Below, in pieces: positions 11,077-21,673 of a stretch of DNA of 64,000 nt. The position numbers and the translations under genes were made by a program. This DNA is from Hemileia vastatrix (Eukaryota; Basidiomycota; Pucciniomycetes; Pucciniales; Zaghouaniaceae). Each line of letters opens with the position of its first letter. Position 1 is the first letter of the stretch. The notes under the pieces were generated by a model. That model did not search any database. It had not been told where the DNA came from and saw nothing but the letters and a program-made list of their open reading frames with translations. Location: positions 40,563,683 through 40,627,682 of the forward strand of contig JASXTE010000002.1 of NCBI GenBank assembly GCA_030280995.1, read 5' to 3'.

Positions 11077-12310
11077 ATGGAACCTACTGCGACTACATCT
11101 AAGGGATGTCAGGAGAGGGTTAAATCGCCCAATTCTTTGGCATTGTTGCCAAAAATGGTAACCACAATTATTAGGTGTAAAGACGAAAGCTTGCGCTTTG
11201 CGTCATTAATACCAAAAAGTTTTTACGCAGGTTTGAACAAGCAGCGGAAGTTCATGGAGCAACCGAATATGATATGGTATGACAAGTACTATTCTTTGTA
11301 TCTGATGAGTGCAAAGAAGATTTAGAGGATCTGAAAGGGCATGAGGAGCAAAATTGGTCAGCGCTAAAAGAACAAATGCTCAAGAGATGGCCAAAGGTTA
11401 GCAAGGAAACTAGGTATACAATGAAGGACCTGGATATTTTGGTAAATAGGGTCAAAGCTACAGGAGGTGTTCGGGACCCCAAAGAATTTAAAAGTTTTAG
11501 GGAAGATTTTAATCGGATAGTAGAATATTTAGTTAGTAACGAAGATTTTGGTGATGTTAATGCGTTGTTACCCTGGTTTTGTGAAGCGTTAATGCCAGAA
11601 GTTGAATACTGGGCAAAAAGGCGCTTGGATAACGAAGGAAAGTTGGCTGAAAAGAGGGACGGAAATTATAAGTACCCCGGATTAGAAGAAGTAGAAATGG
11701 AAGTGCAAGCTGAAATGAAGTTGCGTCGAGTTGAGCGACCTGCAGCAAGGGTGGCTCTGGATAATGAGGATATGGGGGAAGATGCGCCAGGCGTACGATC
11801 GCCTTCTCAGATCTTGTCTCCTAAAGATAAAATTCTCTCTAAGGATCCATATTCAGTCATGGCAAGAATCGATGAGTTGGAGAAGAAGATAGTTGAAGCG
11901 GAAAAGCAAAAGAATAGTTTAGGCCCAAGAGTTCTCCTCAAACTTTGCGTTTTTCTGCTATGGTGTGCTATTATTGTAATAAAGAGGGGCATACAAGGAT
12001 GAGGTGTAATGCGCTTCAAAAGGATAAAGAGGAAAATGTAGTTTACGAGGATGGGACTACGCTTATGTTGGAAGATGTTACCAAGTTGATTAAAGAAAAA
12101 GATTGAGGGATGCGAGCCATGGTCATTGATCATATTAATAAAAAGTTTATGGAAAGCAGGTCAAGAAAGGGTAAAGAGCCGGAAAAAAAGGAGAAAAGCA
12201 AGGATGCGAAGCCAGTTAATTTTGCAGTTACTTGCGCGGTGTTAGATTTTAAAGTAAAAGAAGGAGGGGTTGCAGCACCACTTACCGCAGCACAATTGGA
12301 GATGTTCGCG
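11077..12310 (+). pseudogene. gag: Gyp-2 copy B Gag, frameshifted
   Basis: ATG at 11077 opens MEPTATTSKGCQERVKSP. The frame shifts at the A/T run near 11215-11225 into a frame reading RRFEQAAEVHGATEYDMV, a TGA, then QVLFFVSDECKEDLEDLKGH and the long block 11376-11999. A second shift near 11930 leads to the frame with a canonical CX2CX4HX4C zinc knuckle (CYYCNKEGHTRMRC, starting at 11966). Stops after the knuckle (TGA near 12104, TAA near 12311, TAA near 12416) all sit where CGA or CAA would keep the frame. Gag packages the RNA. The capsid part has a charged, helical composition typical of basidiomycete gypsy Gag. Confidence 0.75.
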
Positions 12311-12448
12311 TAAAAGCATAAGAAAATGGCCCCACCTACAATTACTAGGCCAAGAAGGGCTGGCGCAAGGTATGCAAATCCAGAGGATATGGAGGAAGTA
12401 GGGTATACTACTAGATAAAATACACCTGCGCCTATCGAGGATGTTGAA

Positions 12449-13280
12449 ATGGACGGTATGGACTCTGGAGGCTATAATGTGGATCACCAGGAAGTAGAAC
12501 AGACAGCAATGTTGGAGGAGCCAGTGGTAGTACAGCAAAGAGCGGTACCTGCTGAAGGAATGCCAGGAGCAAAGCATAATACTCCAAAGAACCCACTTGG
12601 AAGAGCAAAAGCTGGTGCCAAGGCAACTCAGCCTAAATGGAGAATGCAGCTCCCAGTTCATTCTGATTTTCCTAAAGCTGCCAAGGATTTAGTTGTGGAA
12701 TGTTTGAAGAATAAAGTTTCTGTTCCATTGGGGATGCTGACTGCAGTAGCGCCAGATGTAGCAAATGGAATCGTGGAAAAGTGCAGAAAGAAAAGGATTG
12801 CTAATTGCGCTGAGTTTGATATGGCGGAACAGTCATTTCAGCTAGTTTTTGAATTACCTAGGGCGCCACATTACGCAGGACCCTTAGGGTATTTAACTAT
12901 TACGGTAAATGGTAAGCAAATTAAAGCGTTAGTGGATACGGGTTCACAAATCAATGTGGTATTAGTGGATGAGGCAGTTGAATTATGCCTTCCTGTAAAA
13001 GATGGCGAAGGCACTGTTGCAGGAATTGGGGGAGGTAGGTTACCTGTTATAGGTGTAGCAGAGTATGTACGCACTAGAGTTGAGGGAGCAACAAGCAATA
13101 TACATTTTTATGTTCCAATAAGTGTAGTTAAACCAGTTTTAGGCACACCATTATAAATCGATTATTCGGCGACTATAGATTATTGTTTAAATAAGACTAT
13201 AGGAATAAGGATTATGGGTGATGATTGTGTTCCAGTAACAGCAGTCTTAGTAGCGCCCAAGGATGGTGGCTGGGAAACTT
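12449..13280 (+). pseudogene. Gyp-2 copy B aspartic protease
   Basis: The open block 12449-13156 carries LVDTGSQINVV, the Asp-Thr-Gly of retropepsins, followed by the hydrophobic-glycine pair GIGGGRLPVIGVAEY and KPVLGTPL, the usual second half. It is in the same frame as the end of gag, from which it is separated only by TAA codons. A TAA at 13154 interrupts it, and the frame resumes with IDYSATIDYC until 13280. The protease would cut the Gag-Pol polyprotein. Confidence 0.75.
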
Positions 13281-13897
13281 AGTACTCTGGAGCTGCGTGG
13301 TTAGAGAAAGAAAGAGAGTTTTATGAGGAAGTCTCAGATGAGGAGATAGGGCGACCGCCAAGAAGGCACCAACATTTTCATTAGGGACTGGCATTTTAGG
13401 TTTTACTATCTCCCAGGATGAGAGGAACCCGGATAGTGACCAGTCAGTCCAACAAGGAGGGATACGTAAAGTGGTACTTCATAGGTGTCTTGGGAATACT
13501 ACTGTAGAATGTATTATACCTAAGATTTTTAATTTCTTAAATTTTGGATATTGTTAGACTTATATTAAAAAAAAAGACAAAAACAGGATTTAGGTGAAAC
13601 CTGTAGTTATACTAGAAAGGGTTTTATTTTAATTAATGAAGGAAGCAGTAAGGACTGTTTTGCATCTAAGTCTAAACCAGTAGCTGTTAAGGTTAAACCA
13701 GTGAATATAGCAATGCCTGCTTTTAATCCTCTTTGCAGAGGCCGGCGCTATCTAGAAATCCTTATGATACACCTTTAACAAAGTTTCCGCCTAATTTTGC
13801 GTTCACTAGTAAGATTATGATGGAAAGGCTTCAGATGGTAGATTTTGGACCAGAGGGCTGGTAATTGTAGGAAGAAAAGAAGTTATTATTACATGTT
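13280..13897 (+). other. Gyp-2 copy B linker between protease and RT
   Basis: Decayed coding sequence. SRNPYDTPLTKFPPNF and MVDFGPEGW can be read near 13750-13860 just before RT, followed by TAA and TAG exactly where Gln codons would continue into QEEKK. No independent gene is supported here. Confidence 0.5.
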
Positions 13898-15463
13898 ATG
13901 GTTCTTAGGGAAAAGGCTATTGCATTTTTAGAAGAGGAAAGAGATTTGTTAAAACACTCTTATGGTAAACCTTATATTGTTCCAGTTATACCTCATGCGC
14001 CGTGGCAAAAGAAGGCTTTTCCAATACCGGCGGCTATAAGAGAAAAGTATATGGAATTAATTAGGGGAAGGTTAAAGTCCGGCTTATATGAACAGTCTAT
14101 GTCTAGTTATTCAAGTCCAGTGTTTTGTGTGGTCAAACATAATGGTAAATTAAGGGTTGTTCATGATCTTAGGGTGATGAACAAGGTTACAGTAAAGGAT
14201 GCAGGGATGCCACCAATGCCAGAAGAATTTGTGGAATCTTTTGCGGGGCGTGCATGTTACGGATTAGGTGATATTATAGGAGGATACAATGAGCGTGAGT
14301 TGGACAAATCGTCCAGACCCATGACGACGTTTGAAACACCACTGGGGCACTTTAGGTTGACAAGGTTACCGCAAGGTGCAACAAATTCTGTGGCAGTATA
14401 TCAAGCACAGAATATGTGGATATTGCAGGATGAAATTCCAGAACATGTGGGAATTTTCATTGATGATGGCGGTATAAAAGGACCAGCCAGTGATTATGAA
14501 CGGGAAGTGTTAAAAGAAAATCCGTATATTAGAAAGTTTATTTGGGAATATGCAATTACCCTGGAAAGAGTGCTATTTAGGATAGAGGAGGCAGGATTAA
14601 CGATTTCTGGGTCTAAATTTGCCTGTTGTGTTCCAGCGCTAGATATAGTGGGACAAGTGGTATGCAAGGAAGGGAGAATCTTTGCTGAAAAAAAGAGGAA
14701 TAAGGTACTTACATGGCCAAGACCAAGAAATACTAAGGAAGTTAGAGGGTTTTTAGGCATTTGTACATATGTAAGAATGTTTATTCAAGATTTTTCTTTG
14801 TTGTCTTCGCCTTTACGGCACTTAACAAGAAAGGATGTTGTATGGGATTGGACGGAGGAATGTGAGGAGTCATTTGAGTTATTAAAGAGGATTGTAGGAA
14901 AAGATATTCTTTTGAAGAAATTGGAGTATAGACCAGGCGCTGGAAAAATTTCTCTAGTGGTGGATTCTAGTGTGTCCGCGGTGGGCGCAGTTTTGATGCA
15001 GGAGGACGAAGAATGTAATGATAGACCTGTCCTTTACAAGTCCAAGACTTTTACCAAAGTGGAGTCTAAGTACTCCCAGTCTAAGCTGGAGTTATGTGGA
15101 GTAGCGAAGATTCTTAAAAAGCTACAATGGATGCTTTGGGGGCAGCATTTCAAGCTGCAGGGTGATGCGCTATTGTTGGTGCAAATGATTAGTAGCCCGA
15201 GTTTACCAGATGCGCCCATGACAAGGTGGGTAGCGCAGCTTAATTTGTTCTCTTTTGATTTAGTCCATAAGCCAGCGAAATCTTTCACTATGCCAGATGC
15301 GCTGTGGAGAAGACCGTTGTGTGAAGAAGACTTGGAAGCGGAAGAATTTGAAGAAGATAAGAGATGGGTAAACGGGATAGATTATTGTTATACAAAATTT
15401 GGCAAGAACGTCCGTAACGACGATAACTATCAGGCAAGAATGTCCGTGAAGACCATAAACTAG
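13898..15463 (+). CDS. pol: Gyp-2 copy B reverse transcriptase and RNase H
   Basis: An uninterrupted 521-codon block, the best preserved coding part of Gyp-2. RT landmarks: YSSPVFCVVKHNGKLRVVHD (about residues 67-88), RLPQGATNS, and the active site F-I-D-D at residues 187-190 followed by GGIKGP. This FIDD...KGP form belongs to a gypsy branch common in basidiomycetes and differs from the YLDD of Gyp-1. RNase H follows with VVDSSVSAVGAVLMQ and the SKLELCGVAK region. It would copy element RNA into DNA and degrade the template. The ATG is only the first one after upstream stops; in the intact element this is an internal part of a polyprotein. Confidence 0.88.
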   Translation: MVLREKAIAFLEEERDLLKHSYGKPYIVPVIPHAPWQKKAFPIPAAIREKYMELIRGRLKSGLYEQSMSSYSSPVFCVVKHNGKLRVVHDLRVMNKVTVKDAGMPPMPEEFVESFAGRACYGLGDIIGGYNERELDKSSRPMTTFETPLGHFRLTRLPQGATNSVAVYQAQNMWILQDEIPEHVGIFIDDGGIKGPASDYEREVLKENPYIRKFIWEYAITLERVLFRIEEAGLTISGSKFACCVPALDIVGQVVCKEGRIFAEKKRNKVLTWPRPRNTKEVRGFLGICTYVRMFIQDFSLLSSPLRHLTRKDVVWDWTEECEESFELLKRIVGKDILLKKLEYRPGAGKISLVVDSSVSAVGAVLMQEDEECNDRPVLYKSKTFTKVESKYSQSKLELCGVAKILKKLQWMLWGQHFKLQGDALLLVQMISSPSLPDAPMTRWVAQLNLFSFDLVHKPAKSFTMPDALWRRPLCEEDLEAEEFEEDKRWVNGIDYCYTKFGKNVRNDDNYQARMSVKTIN

Positions 15464-15850
15464 TAGGTAGTATTGTCCGTAATGACAATAAACTAGTAAT
15501 GTGGAATGTCCGAAAAGACATAAAATTAAATGCTGACAATGTAAAGGATGTTTGTAGCAAGGTGAACTGCAACTGGATTTAGGGAACACTGAAGCTAATG
15601 TAGCGACAAGGAGTGCGCAAGGCAAGGAAGTGGAGGAGTCAGATGATGAAGATACTTTAAAGGGAATTCAGGATAGTAGTACTCAACTCGAAGTGGGGGA
15701 GTATTTAGAAGACAACACATCTACAGATGAGGGAGTAGAATTGTTAAAGTTATATTTGGAAGGTAATAGTCGACCGGATTTTTGCGATAAAAAGGTTTGG
15801 TGCAATATTAAAAAGCGCGCTAAAGGCTATTTTATTAAAAATGGGAAGTT
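15464..15850 (+). other. Gyp-2 copy B tether between RNase H and integrase
   Basis: The block 15630-15881 encodes an acidic stretch (EESDDEDTLKG) ending in WCNIKKRAKGYFIKNGKLWK, the usual lead-in to gypsy integrases. Upstream, 15410-15540 holds four imperfect repeats of a TGTCCGTRAAGAC-like motif with ATAAACTAG. The frame shifts to the integrase frame near 15850. Confidence 0.5.
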
Positions 15851-17017
15851 ATGGAAAATCAAGCTTTGTCTCCTCAGTTAGTTATTCAAACTAGGGAAGG
15901 GAAGGAGAAGATACTCAGGGAGTTACACAAGAATTTAGGAAATAGAGGTCAAGATGAGACTCATCGCAGAGTTAGGGAAATATTCTGTTGGACCAACATG
16001 AAAAATGAAGTAAGAGATTGGGTTAAATCTTGTCCTGAATGCCAGCGCAGAAGTTACAGAAAGCCAAAAGAAAAAGGGAGAGCGACGGGCGAGGATACTG
16101 TTTTTGGTAGGGTCAGTTTAGATGCAGTCCATATAAAAGAAGGATGCTTTAAATACTTGGTAGTAGCCAGGGATGATCTATGAGGATGGGTTGAAGCAGC
16201 CCCGTTGATAAACCTCAAGGCAAGTAATGTGGCTGAGTTTTTGAAGAAAGAATGGATTTATAGGTATGGGGTAATGAAGATGGTAACCATAGATGGTGGC
16301 TCTGAATTTGTGGGAGAATTCCAAGAAGTAGTAAAAGGTATTGGTGCAAATTTACGAGTTGCAACACCATATTATCCTGAAGCAGAGGGAATGGTAGAAA
16401 GAGGGCATCAAGTTATAAAAGATGCGCTTGTTAAGTTATGTGGAAATAATGGGGCAAAGTGGAAGAGCTACTTGCCATTAGTTTTGTTTGTGGACAGGAT
16501 TTCAGTTAAAAGGACAACAGGGTTTTCGCCATTCAAGCTTATGTTTGGTCAAAGGGCGGTATTACCTATTGATCTGGAGGATGGATCTTTCCTAGGATGT
16601 GATTGGGATCAAGTGCACTCAACTGAAGATCTAATTCTAGCAAGGGTAGCACAACTTGAAGGAAAAGACGAGTTTGTTGAACAAGCTTATGAAAGAATGA
16701 TGCAGATCTGGGACAAGTCAGTTAAATATTGGGATGAGCGCTTAGGGCATAGGTTAAGAAAGCCATTGAACCCAGGAGATTTGGTTTTGGTTTATAATAG
16801 AAGTTTAGAAAGCCAATTGGGGAAGATGTTTTCTGACAGATGGAATGGTCCTTATAGGATAAGAAAGCAGATAACTGGAGGGTCTTACTTACTGGAAGAA
16901 TTAGATGGTACTGAGTGGAAGCGGCGTGTGGCAGCTGACCAGATCAAAAGATTCTACCCACGGGGTGTTCCAGTGATACAAGATAACCTCTGGAATGAGG
17001 AAAAACTACCAGAATAA
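15851..17017 (+). pseudogene. Gyp-2 copy B integrase, one stop
   Basis: Two blocks in the same frame (15851-16183 and 16205-17017) split by a TGA where copy A has TCA (Ser). The HHCC zinc-binding region reads HKNLGNRG...CPEC. Catalytic residues are visible: Asp in SLDAVHI, Asp in TIDGGSEF and Glu in GMVERGHQ. The GPY/F module appears as DRWNGPYRIRKQITGG. The C-terminus (DQIKRFYPRGVPVIQ) has no chromodomain, unlike Gyp-1. It inserts the element cDNA into the genome; this copy is broken only by the single stop and the upstream shift. Confidence 0.85.
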
Positions 17018-17625
17018 TACCTCCGGGAAGAGGTTAAACTAACAAGTTATGTTGAGTTTTGTTTTTATAAGAGGACTCACAGGAGGCTTTGACACAGTTG
17101 TGACAGATAGAGGGCACTAACTGGAAGTTAGGCGGACTATGGCTGAACAGGCAACTGGCATAAGGGCTTAGATGAGGGCATAGAGGAAAATGAAATCTTA
17201 TATATTTTCATCGTTAGAGGGGACATGACCAAATAGGTAATTGGATTAAAGGAGATGTGTACCATGTAAACGCAAAAGACGCTGGGAATTTAGCCAATGG
17301 GTTAACTAAACAGGAGTGGAATAGCGATTTATAGATGGGGCGCTCTACAGTTCAATTTCTTATTCTACATGGTATATCGCTGTATCACAGTAGAGGTGGT
17401 AAAGTTTTATGATATAAAGTTAATTTGGGATTTTTTTGAGGGGTTTACAGTTTTTTAAAGAAAGTAGAGGGAGAAAAGTTAGGCGCTCTAAAAGTATGGA
17501 AGAAAGGTGTAATAAAATAGCGCCATGTCTAAAAAGATTATTTGATGGCATAGCATGAAAAATATATGAAGACTATGTACATGGAGAATGGACAGAGGAG
17601 GCTCATAAGGAGAAGCGCTAGTGGT
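17018..17625 (+). other. Gyp-2 copy B region between integrase and antisense gene
   Basis: No supported gene on either strand. It contains several GGCGCTCTA/TAGCGCC motifs. It would be the 3' non-coding part of both the sense pol transcript and the antisense gene. Confidence 0.4.
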
Positions 17626-18425
17626 CTATTCAGTATCAGGATGAAAGCTAATAGGATATCCTTTCCAGTCTTCAGGAATGATGAAGTGACGGGTATCGGC
17701 GGGGAATCCAAGAATAGTTGTTGAGCTGATTTTGTTCATTAGTTGACCTATCATTTCTATATGAGTATAGTGAGCTTCAAGTTCAGCGTCAGAAAAAGCT
17801 GGTGCGTTATTGTAGGATAGGGACATAGCGTCATATATAAGACGAAGTCTGGAAAACATTCGCATGGAATGGACAAAGGGTAAAGGAATGTGAACCAATC
17901 CCAAGAAGATGGATTCATTGAAGCCTGACAGGAAGTTACTAAGCAAGAAGAGCATAAGTATTGTGAAGGATACTTACTTGCTAATAAGTTTTGTGGACGC
18001 GCTGACCGTGAAGTAACGGTAACCGCATCAGGAGCAGCTGTAGGGGAGCCTGAGCGCATGGAAGCACTGGAACTCAGAGGGGAAGAAAGTGTAGCGCTAG
18101 GCTGTATGGATATTTCGCGCCTGGGAAAACTAGGAAGTGATGGCGACTCATAAGGAACATTTTTATTATTAGTGGAAATAGTGGGACTAGTGGTGGTAAT
18201 TATGGGAGCGCTACTAGTAGAGCTAGGTGGAAAGCGAATATAACCAGTAGGCTGAAGAGTATTCTGGTTAAGGGAGGTATTGAAAGTTTTGTGGTATCTA
18301 AAGCAACTATTACAGGCAGGTCTAAAAGAGGCATACCCCGGAGGTCTAGAAAATGTACAGTTAAAGTTACGGCGTTTTCAAAATGAGCAAGCTTGATCTC
18401 TGGGAACTGTGCGATATTGAGTCAT
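17626..18425 (-). CDS. Antisense two-exon Zn2Cys6-like gene of Gyp-2 copy B
   Basis: Exon 1 runs 18425 to 17978 and exon 2 from 17924 to 17626. The 53-nt intron (17925-17977) has a GTAAGT donor and a CTGTCAG acceptor, and splicing keeps the frame through a split Ser codon, giving 248 residues. The N-terminus MTQYRTVPRDQACSF is followed by a TGA at the place of a cluster Cys, then RRNFNC, a 14-residue loop with Pro-Pro-Gly, and CNSCFRYHKT, where copy A has the last Cys. Together the copies imply CX2CX6C-X14-CX2CX6C, a Gal4-like zinc cluster. The middle is Ser/Thr/Pro rich. Exon 2 (SDAELEAHYTHIEMIGQLMN) is conserved with copy A. A TATA box lies 40 nt upstream. The single TGA makes this copy probably null. 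Nuclear DNA binding is inferred. Confidence 0.6.
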
Positions 18426-18462
18426 GATGTTAGGATAGAAGAAATTAAGGTTATTAGAAGGG

Positions 18463-18473
18463 CTATTTATAGG
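18463..18473 (-). promoter_or_regulatory. TATA box of the Gyp-2 antisense gene
   Basis: The minus strand reads CCTATAAATAGCCC, about 40 nt upstream of the ATG at 18425, and the interval to the ATG is pyrimidine-rich as in short fungal 5' leaders. Confidence 0.5.
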
Positions 18474-18586
18474 TTAACAATAGCATTATAAAGAAGTCAT
18501 CAGTTGAGCCACGTCTGACTTGAGCGCTGGATGGTTTCTAAGAAGCTAGTAAGAAGCGTTTCTCATAATGAAGAACCCAAGGATTT

Positions 18587-19165
18587 AAAGTAATGACAAT
18601 TCCTTAAGCCAAAATGCAGATCAAGTCTAGAAACTAGGTTTGGGACTTTCCACAAGTATAGGCTAGAGGAACCCCATGAAACAAATTAATGTTATCATGA
18701 TACCATTTATACAACACAAGGTCGTGGGCCCATTACTTTAATTTCATAAATTGAAATATCATATTTATTTATTAAAAATTTATGGAAGAATATTAAATAT
18801 TTGGTGACTCTACAAATCCCCATACTTTTTAGATATACCTAAATAATGTTTAAATTTATTACCTTTTTCTTCTTTTTTTAACTTGTTTATTTGTTGGATT
18901 AACTTTTGACTGATCTGGAAAGAGCAACTGAAATTCTTGAAGTCTTGACAAGATTCCAAACCTGGAGGAGCCTTTGTGGTTTGGTGATTATCGTAAGAAG
19001 AATTCAAAAATGTTTCGATGATTCTATTTCCTAATCCAAAATCGATTATACATCTATGATCCGGGAAATATAATCCATGTCCTTTAATTTTTGCAGGTGA
19101 CGGAATAGGTTGTCCAGTGATAGGATTAATATATGTGAAAATTCAGGTACACCTCTACAAATTTC
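18587..19165 (-). pseudogene. C-terminal remnant of a Tet-like 2OG-Fe(II) oxygenase gene
   Basis: Minus-strand blocks read FSHILILSLDNLF...MDYISRIID and SSYDNHQTTKAPPGLESCQDFKNFSCSFQISQ (18810-19007), in different frames. They align with the remnant at 24300-25380, where the same part reads ILSPAKIKGHGLYFPDHSC and IIDFGLG. From family knowledge this pattern, with the His of HQTTK and the CSFQ tail, resembles Tet-like 2OG-Fe(II) oxygenase domain proteins found in many copies in rust genomes. That assignment is from memory and not certain. The non-coding tail (18587-18810) is the same repeat as 23925-24170. Confidence 0.45.
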
Positions 19166-19500
19166 ATAAACATTTTGAATTGAAGCAAAAATACACATGT
19201 TTACGCTGATATTTGCTTTTAGATCAAGGTACACCTTTTCAATTTTTAAGAACAATGTGTTGAAAGGAAACAATATAGTGGTAAACCCAATCATGTGTAC
19301 CCTGATCTTTGTGCAAAGATCAGGGTACACTTCTCAAAATCTCTGATACATTTTTATCAAGACCAATATACAATGGTGGACTCTGATGTTCAGCCAAAGA
19401 TGAAGGTCCACCTCTTCAAATATCACTGAACACATGGTTGCAGGCAAAAATAGCATGGTGTACCCTGATCTTTGGCCAAAGATCAGGGTACACGTCTTCA
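19145..19500. repeat. Tandem array of palindromic units, ~80-95 bp
   Basis: About four to five units, each ending in a CTGATCTTTG...CAAAGATCAG palindrome followed by GGTACACNTCTTCAAATTTC. Two palindromes are near perfect: 19458-19493 is a perfect 36-bp palindrome and 19295-19330 has 17-bp arms around a 2-nt centre. The array starts inside the Tet-like remnant and stretches its reading frame on the minus strand (19046-19330). Confidence 0.75.
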
Positions 19501-19792
19501 AATTTCAAGAAATATTTGAATAGGAGAAAAAACATATGTAAAAGGGTTTTGTTAACAATGTACATTGATGTATTGAGACTGAAGGAGAGGGGATGTATCC
19601 ATTCCAAGGAGAGGGTAAAGGTGGGAAAAAGCCCAGGCCAAGGGGGATAAAGAATAGGATAAATGAGAGAAAAGAGGGGAGAGAGAGAGAGAGAAGAAAA
19701 AAAGTTAATTTTACCTATAAACTTAAAAAACACCACTTAAAAAAAAACCCCCCAAAAAACCATAAAAAAAAAAATTAGCAAAAAATTAAGTA
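19500..19792. other. Purine-rich low-complexity stretch
   Basis: A GA-rich run near 19670-19705, then A-rich sequence with C runs. No gene is supported. Confidence 0.5.
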
Positions 19793-21673
19793 AAAAAGAT
19801 AAAATGACTTACCTGGAGAGATGAGTTGAGAAAAAAGAAATATAAGCAAAATTGTTTGAGTGATGTAGGAAGAGAGGAGAAAACGGATATGAGTGAATAA
19901 AAAAAAGAGATTGACTGAAAAAATACGCGTTTGCTGAAAATATGTGATTTCATGTTGAACTGATGAAAGAAGACACAGAGAGATAAAAAAAATAAGACTT
20001 TAACAGCAAATTCAAAAACAAAAAAAATATGCAAAAAAATTCACCATTATCAGTGAATAACACATGCAAATTGATCATTTGAAGAGAATGAAAATTAAAA
20101 ATTAAAATTGCGTTGAAAAATGTTGGAGTGTTATTGGAAGAATTTTTGCCCTTATACTAGTTGATTGAGAAATAAAAGTGTTGGATATAGTCGGAGGTGA
20201 ATCAACTTGTTCATCTTCATACAGCTCTAACCATTGATCTTTGAGGTCAGCAAGTAGGTTATGAAGTATAGTGCAACACAGAATCCAGTTGATCACCGCC
20301 TCCATTTCAGATTTATTTCTAAAAGGACTTCTTAATTCCCTTAAACTATAAAAACGGCCTTTCAAGATTCCAATAGAATGTTCAATACGGACTCTTGACT
20401 TTGCCAAATGATTTTTGAACTTGGCATTTTGACTGTCTTCTGAAACTGCTCCCCAAGAAGCAGGAAGTACATACTTTCCATTCACATAAGCAGAATCTGC
20501 AAGAAGATACTGATTTTCATCAAAGAATTTTTCAGGTTCATTTGAAATATGCATTCTTTGGAAGACGTAGGAGTCATGACATGAGCCAGGATAGCCAGCT
20601 AATAATGATATAAATTTTTTGTTTACCTCACATATAAGCTGAACAGAAATTGAATATCTATAAAGAAGACATATTTGTTTGTGTTAGTTTCAAAGAGAAT
20701 GAAAGGAGTTAAAAATAATCTACCTCTTTTTACGGTCAAAGTAATTTTTTCCACCTTGAGCAGGTTTCTGGCTCAAAGGAATAGTAGTACCATCAACAAA
20801 ACCAATACATCCTGGGAAGCCCTCTGCTTACATAACCTGAGATGATTTAAGTTTCTCTTCTTTTGTTGGCCAGGTGAGAAGTTGAGATTCCAAGGAGTTG
20901 ATGGAAGTGATACATTGTTTGGTATAAGTGTTAACTGAACCATACCCTAAATCAAAGACACTTTCTAAACGTTTCAAAGCGGCTCCATTACAATTTGAAC
21001 CCAAATGACATAGTGTGATGGCCAATTGAATTGAAGGATGTTGTTGTTCTTTTTGAGAATTATTGTGAAATATGGGATGATCCTGAATAATCTCAAGCAA
21101 TTTAAGGAAACATTCCTGAGAAGTCCTGAACAGATGTCTAAAACTGGGTGTAGATAGGTTAAGAAGTGTTTGGATGGTGTACTTGGGGGTATGAAGTACT
21201 TGAGGCTTTCTGGGAAGAAGGTAACGTTTCGTGGCCATTTTTGATAAAAAGACAAAATCTTCTTCTAGATCAGAATCAGAATTGGAATCAGAGTCCAAGA
21301 GCAGTTCAAGAGCCATGAAAGTCATTGCTTTATGTAATTTATCACGATTTGAAGGTGAGGAAGGCATAACTCTTATATGATATGATATGAAGATGTAAAT
21401 GATGTACGATGTTTTGAGTTATGAAGTGTTATGCTGCGGAGTGCTGCATATGAATAGGATGATGCTGACAAATCAGTGAAATGGGACTTGATGGTGAAAT
21501 CAGCACTTTTTGTTGAGAAAGTGCGGATTTGAGTGAAATAAGTGACTTTTTTAACTTTTGAAATCCACCAGTATTCGGGCTAGTGTGTTTTAGAAATCCG
21601 CACTTAGATAAGTGCCGATTTGGTCAAATTTAAGTGCGGATTTGTAAGTGTGGATTTGCCAGAACTGACACCC
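19793..21673 (-). mobile_element. PIF-Harbinger element, copy 1, 5'-truncated
   Basis: The right terminus matches the complete copy at 56263-60183: subterminal AAATCCGCACTT repeats and an end reading GCCAGAACTGACACCCCCT at 21673. Immediately outside, sequence resumes in the Gyp-3 integrase (AATGACAGATTCACTC). The left side (19793-20100) retains the splice-donor-containing segment seen in copy 2 in the opposite orientation, but no left TIR is visible, so the left end was lost or rearranged. Confidence 0.75.
20102..21367 (-). pseudogene. PIF-Harbinger DDE transposase, one nonsense codon
   Basis: Exon 1 runs 21367-20724 and exon 2 runs 20657-20102, with a 66-nt intron at the same place as in copy 2. 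The protein is nearly identical to the intact copy at 58638-59897 (MPSS.SNRDKLHKAMTFMAL start, HFSTQF end). One TAA near 20828 replaces the Gln codon of VMQAEGFPG. DDE landmarks remain: GFVDGT, LLADSAY and RIEHSIGILKGRF. Exon 1 carries two extra residues in its acidic Ser/Asp run. Confidence 0.85.

Larger units (their letters stand above)
10736..18577 (+). mobile_element. Gyp-2 Ty3/gypsy element, copy B
   Basis: Contains in order leader, gag with a canonical zinc knuckle, protease, RT, RNase H, integrase and an antisense zinc-cluster gene. The frame is broken at several points but much less than in copy A. The 3' end stops near 18577 in the middle of sequence that continues in copy A (10735-10790), where Tet-like repeat DNA begins, so the 3' LTR is missing or replaced. 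Confidence 0.8.

Noticed and set aside
12242..12661. 139-codon minus-strand frame in Gyp-2 gag/protease
   Set aside because: Lies opposite the conserved gag-protease frame, rich in Leu, Ser and Cys without a pattern, and has no counterpart in copy A.
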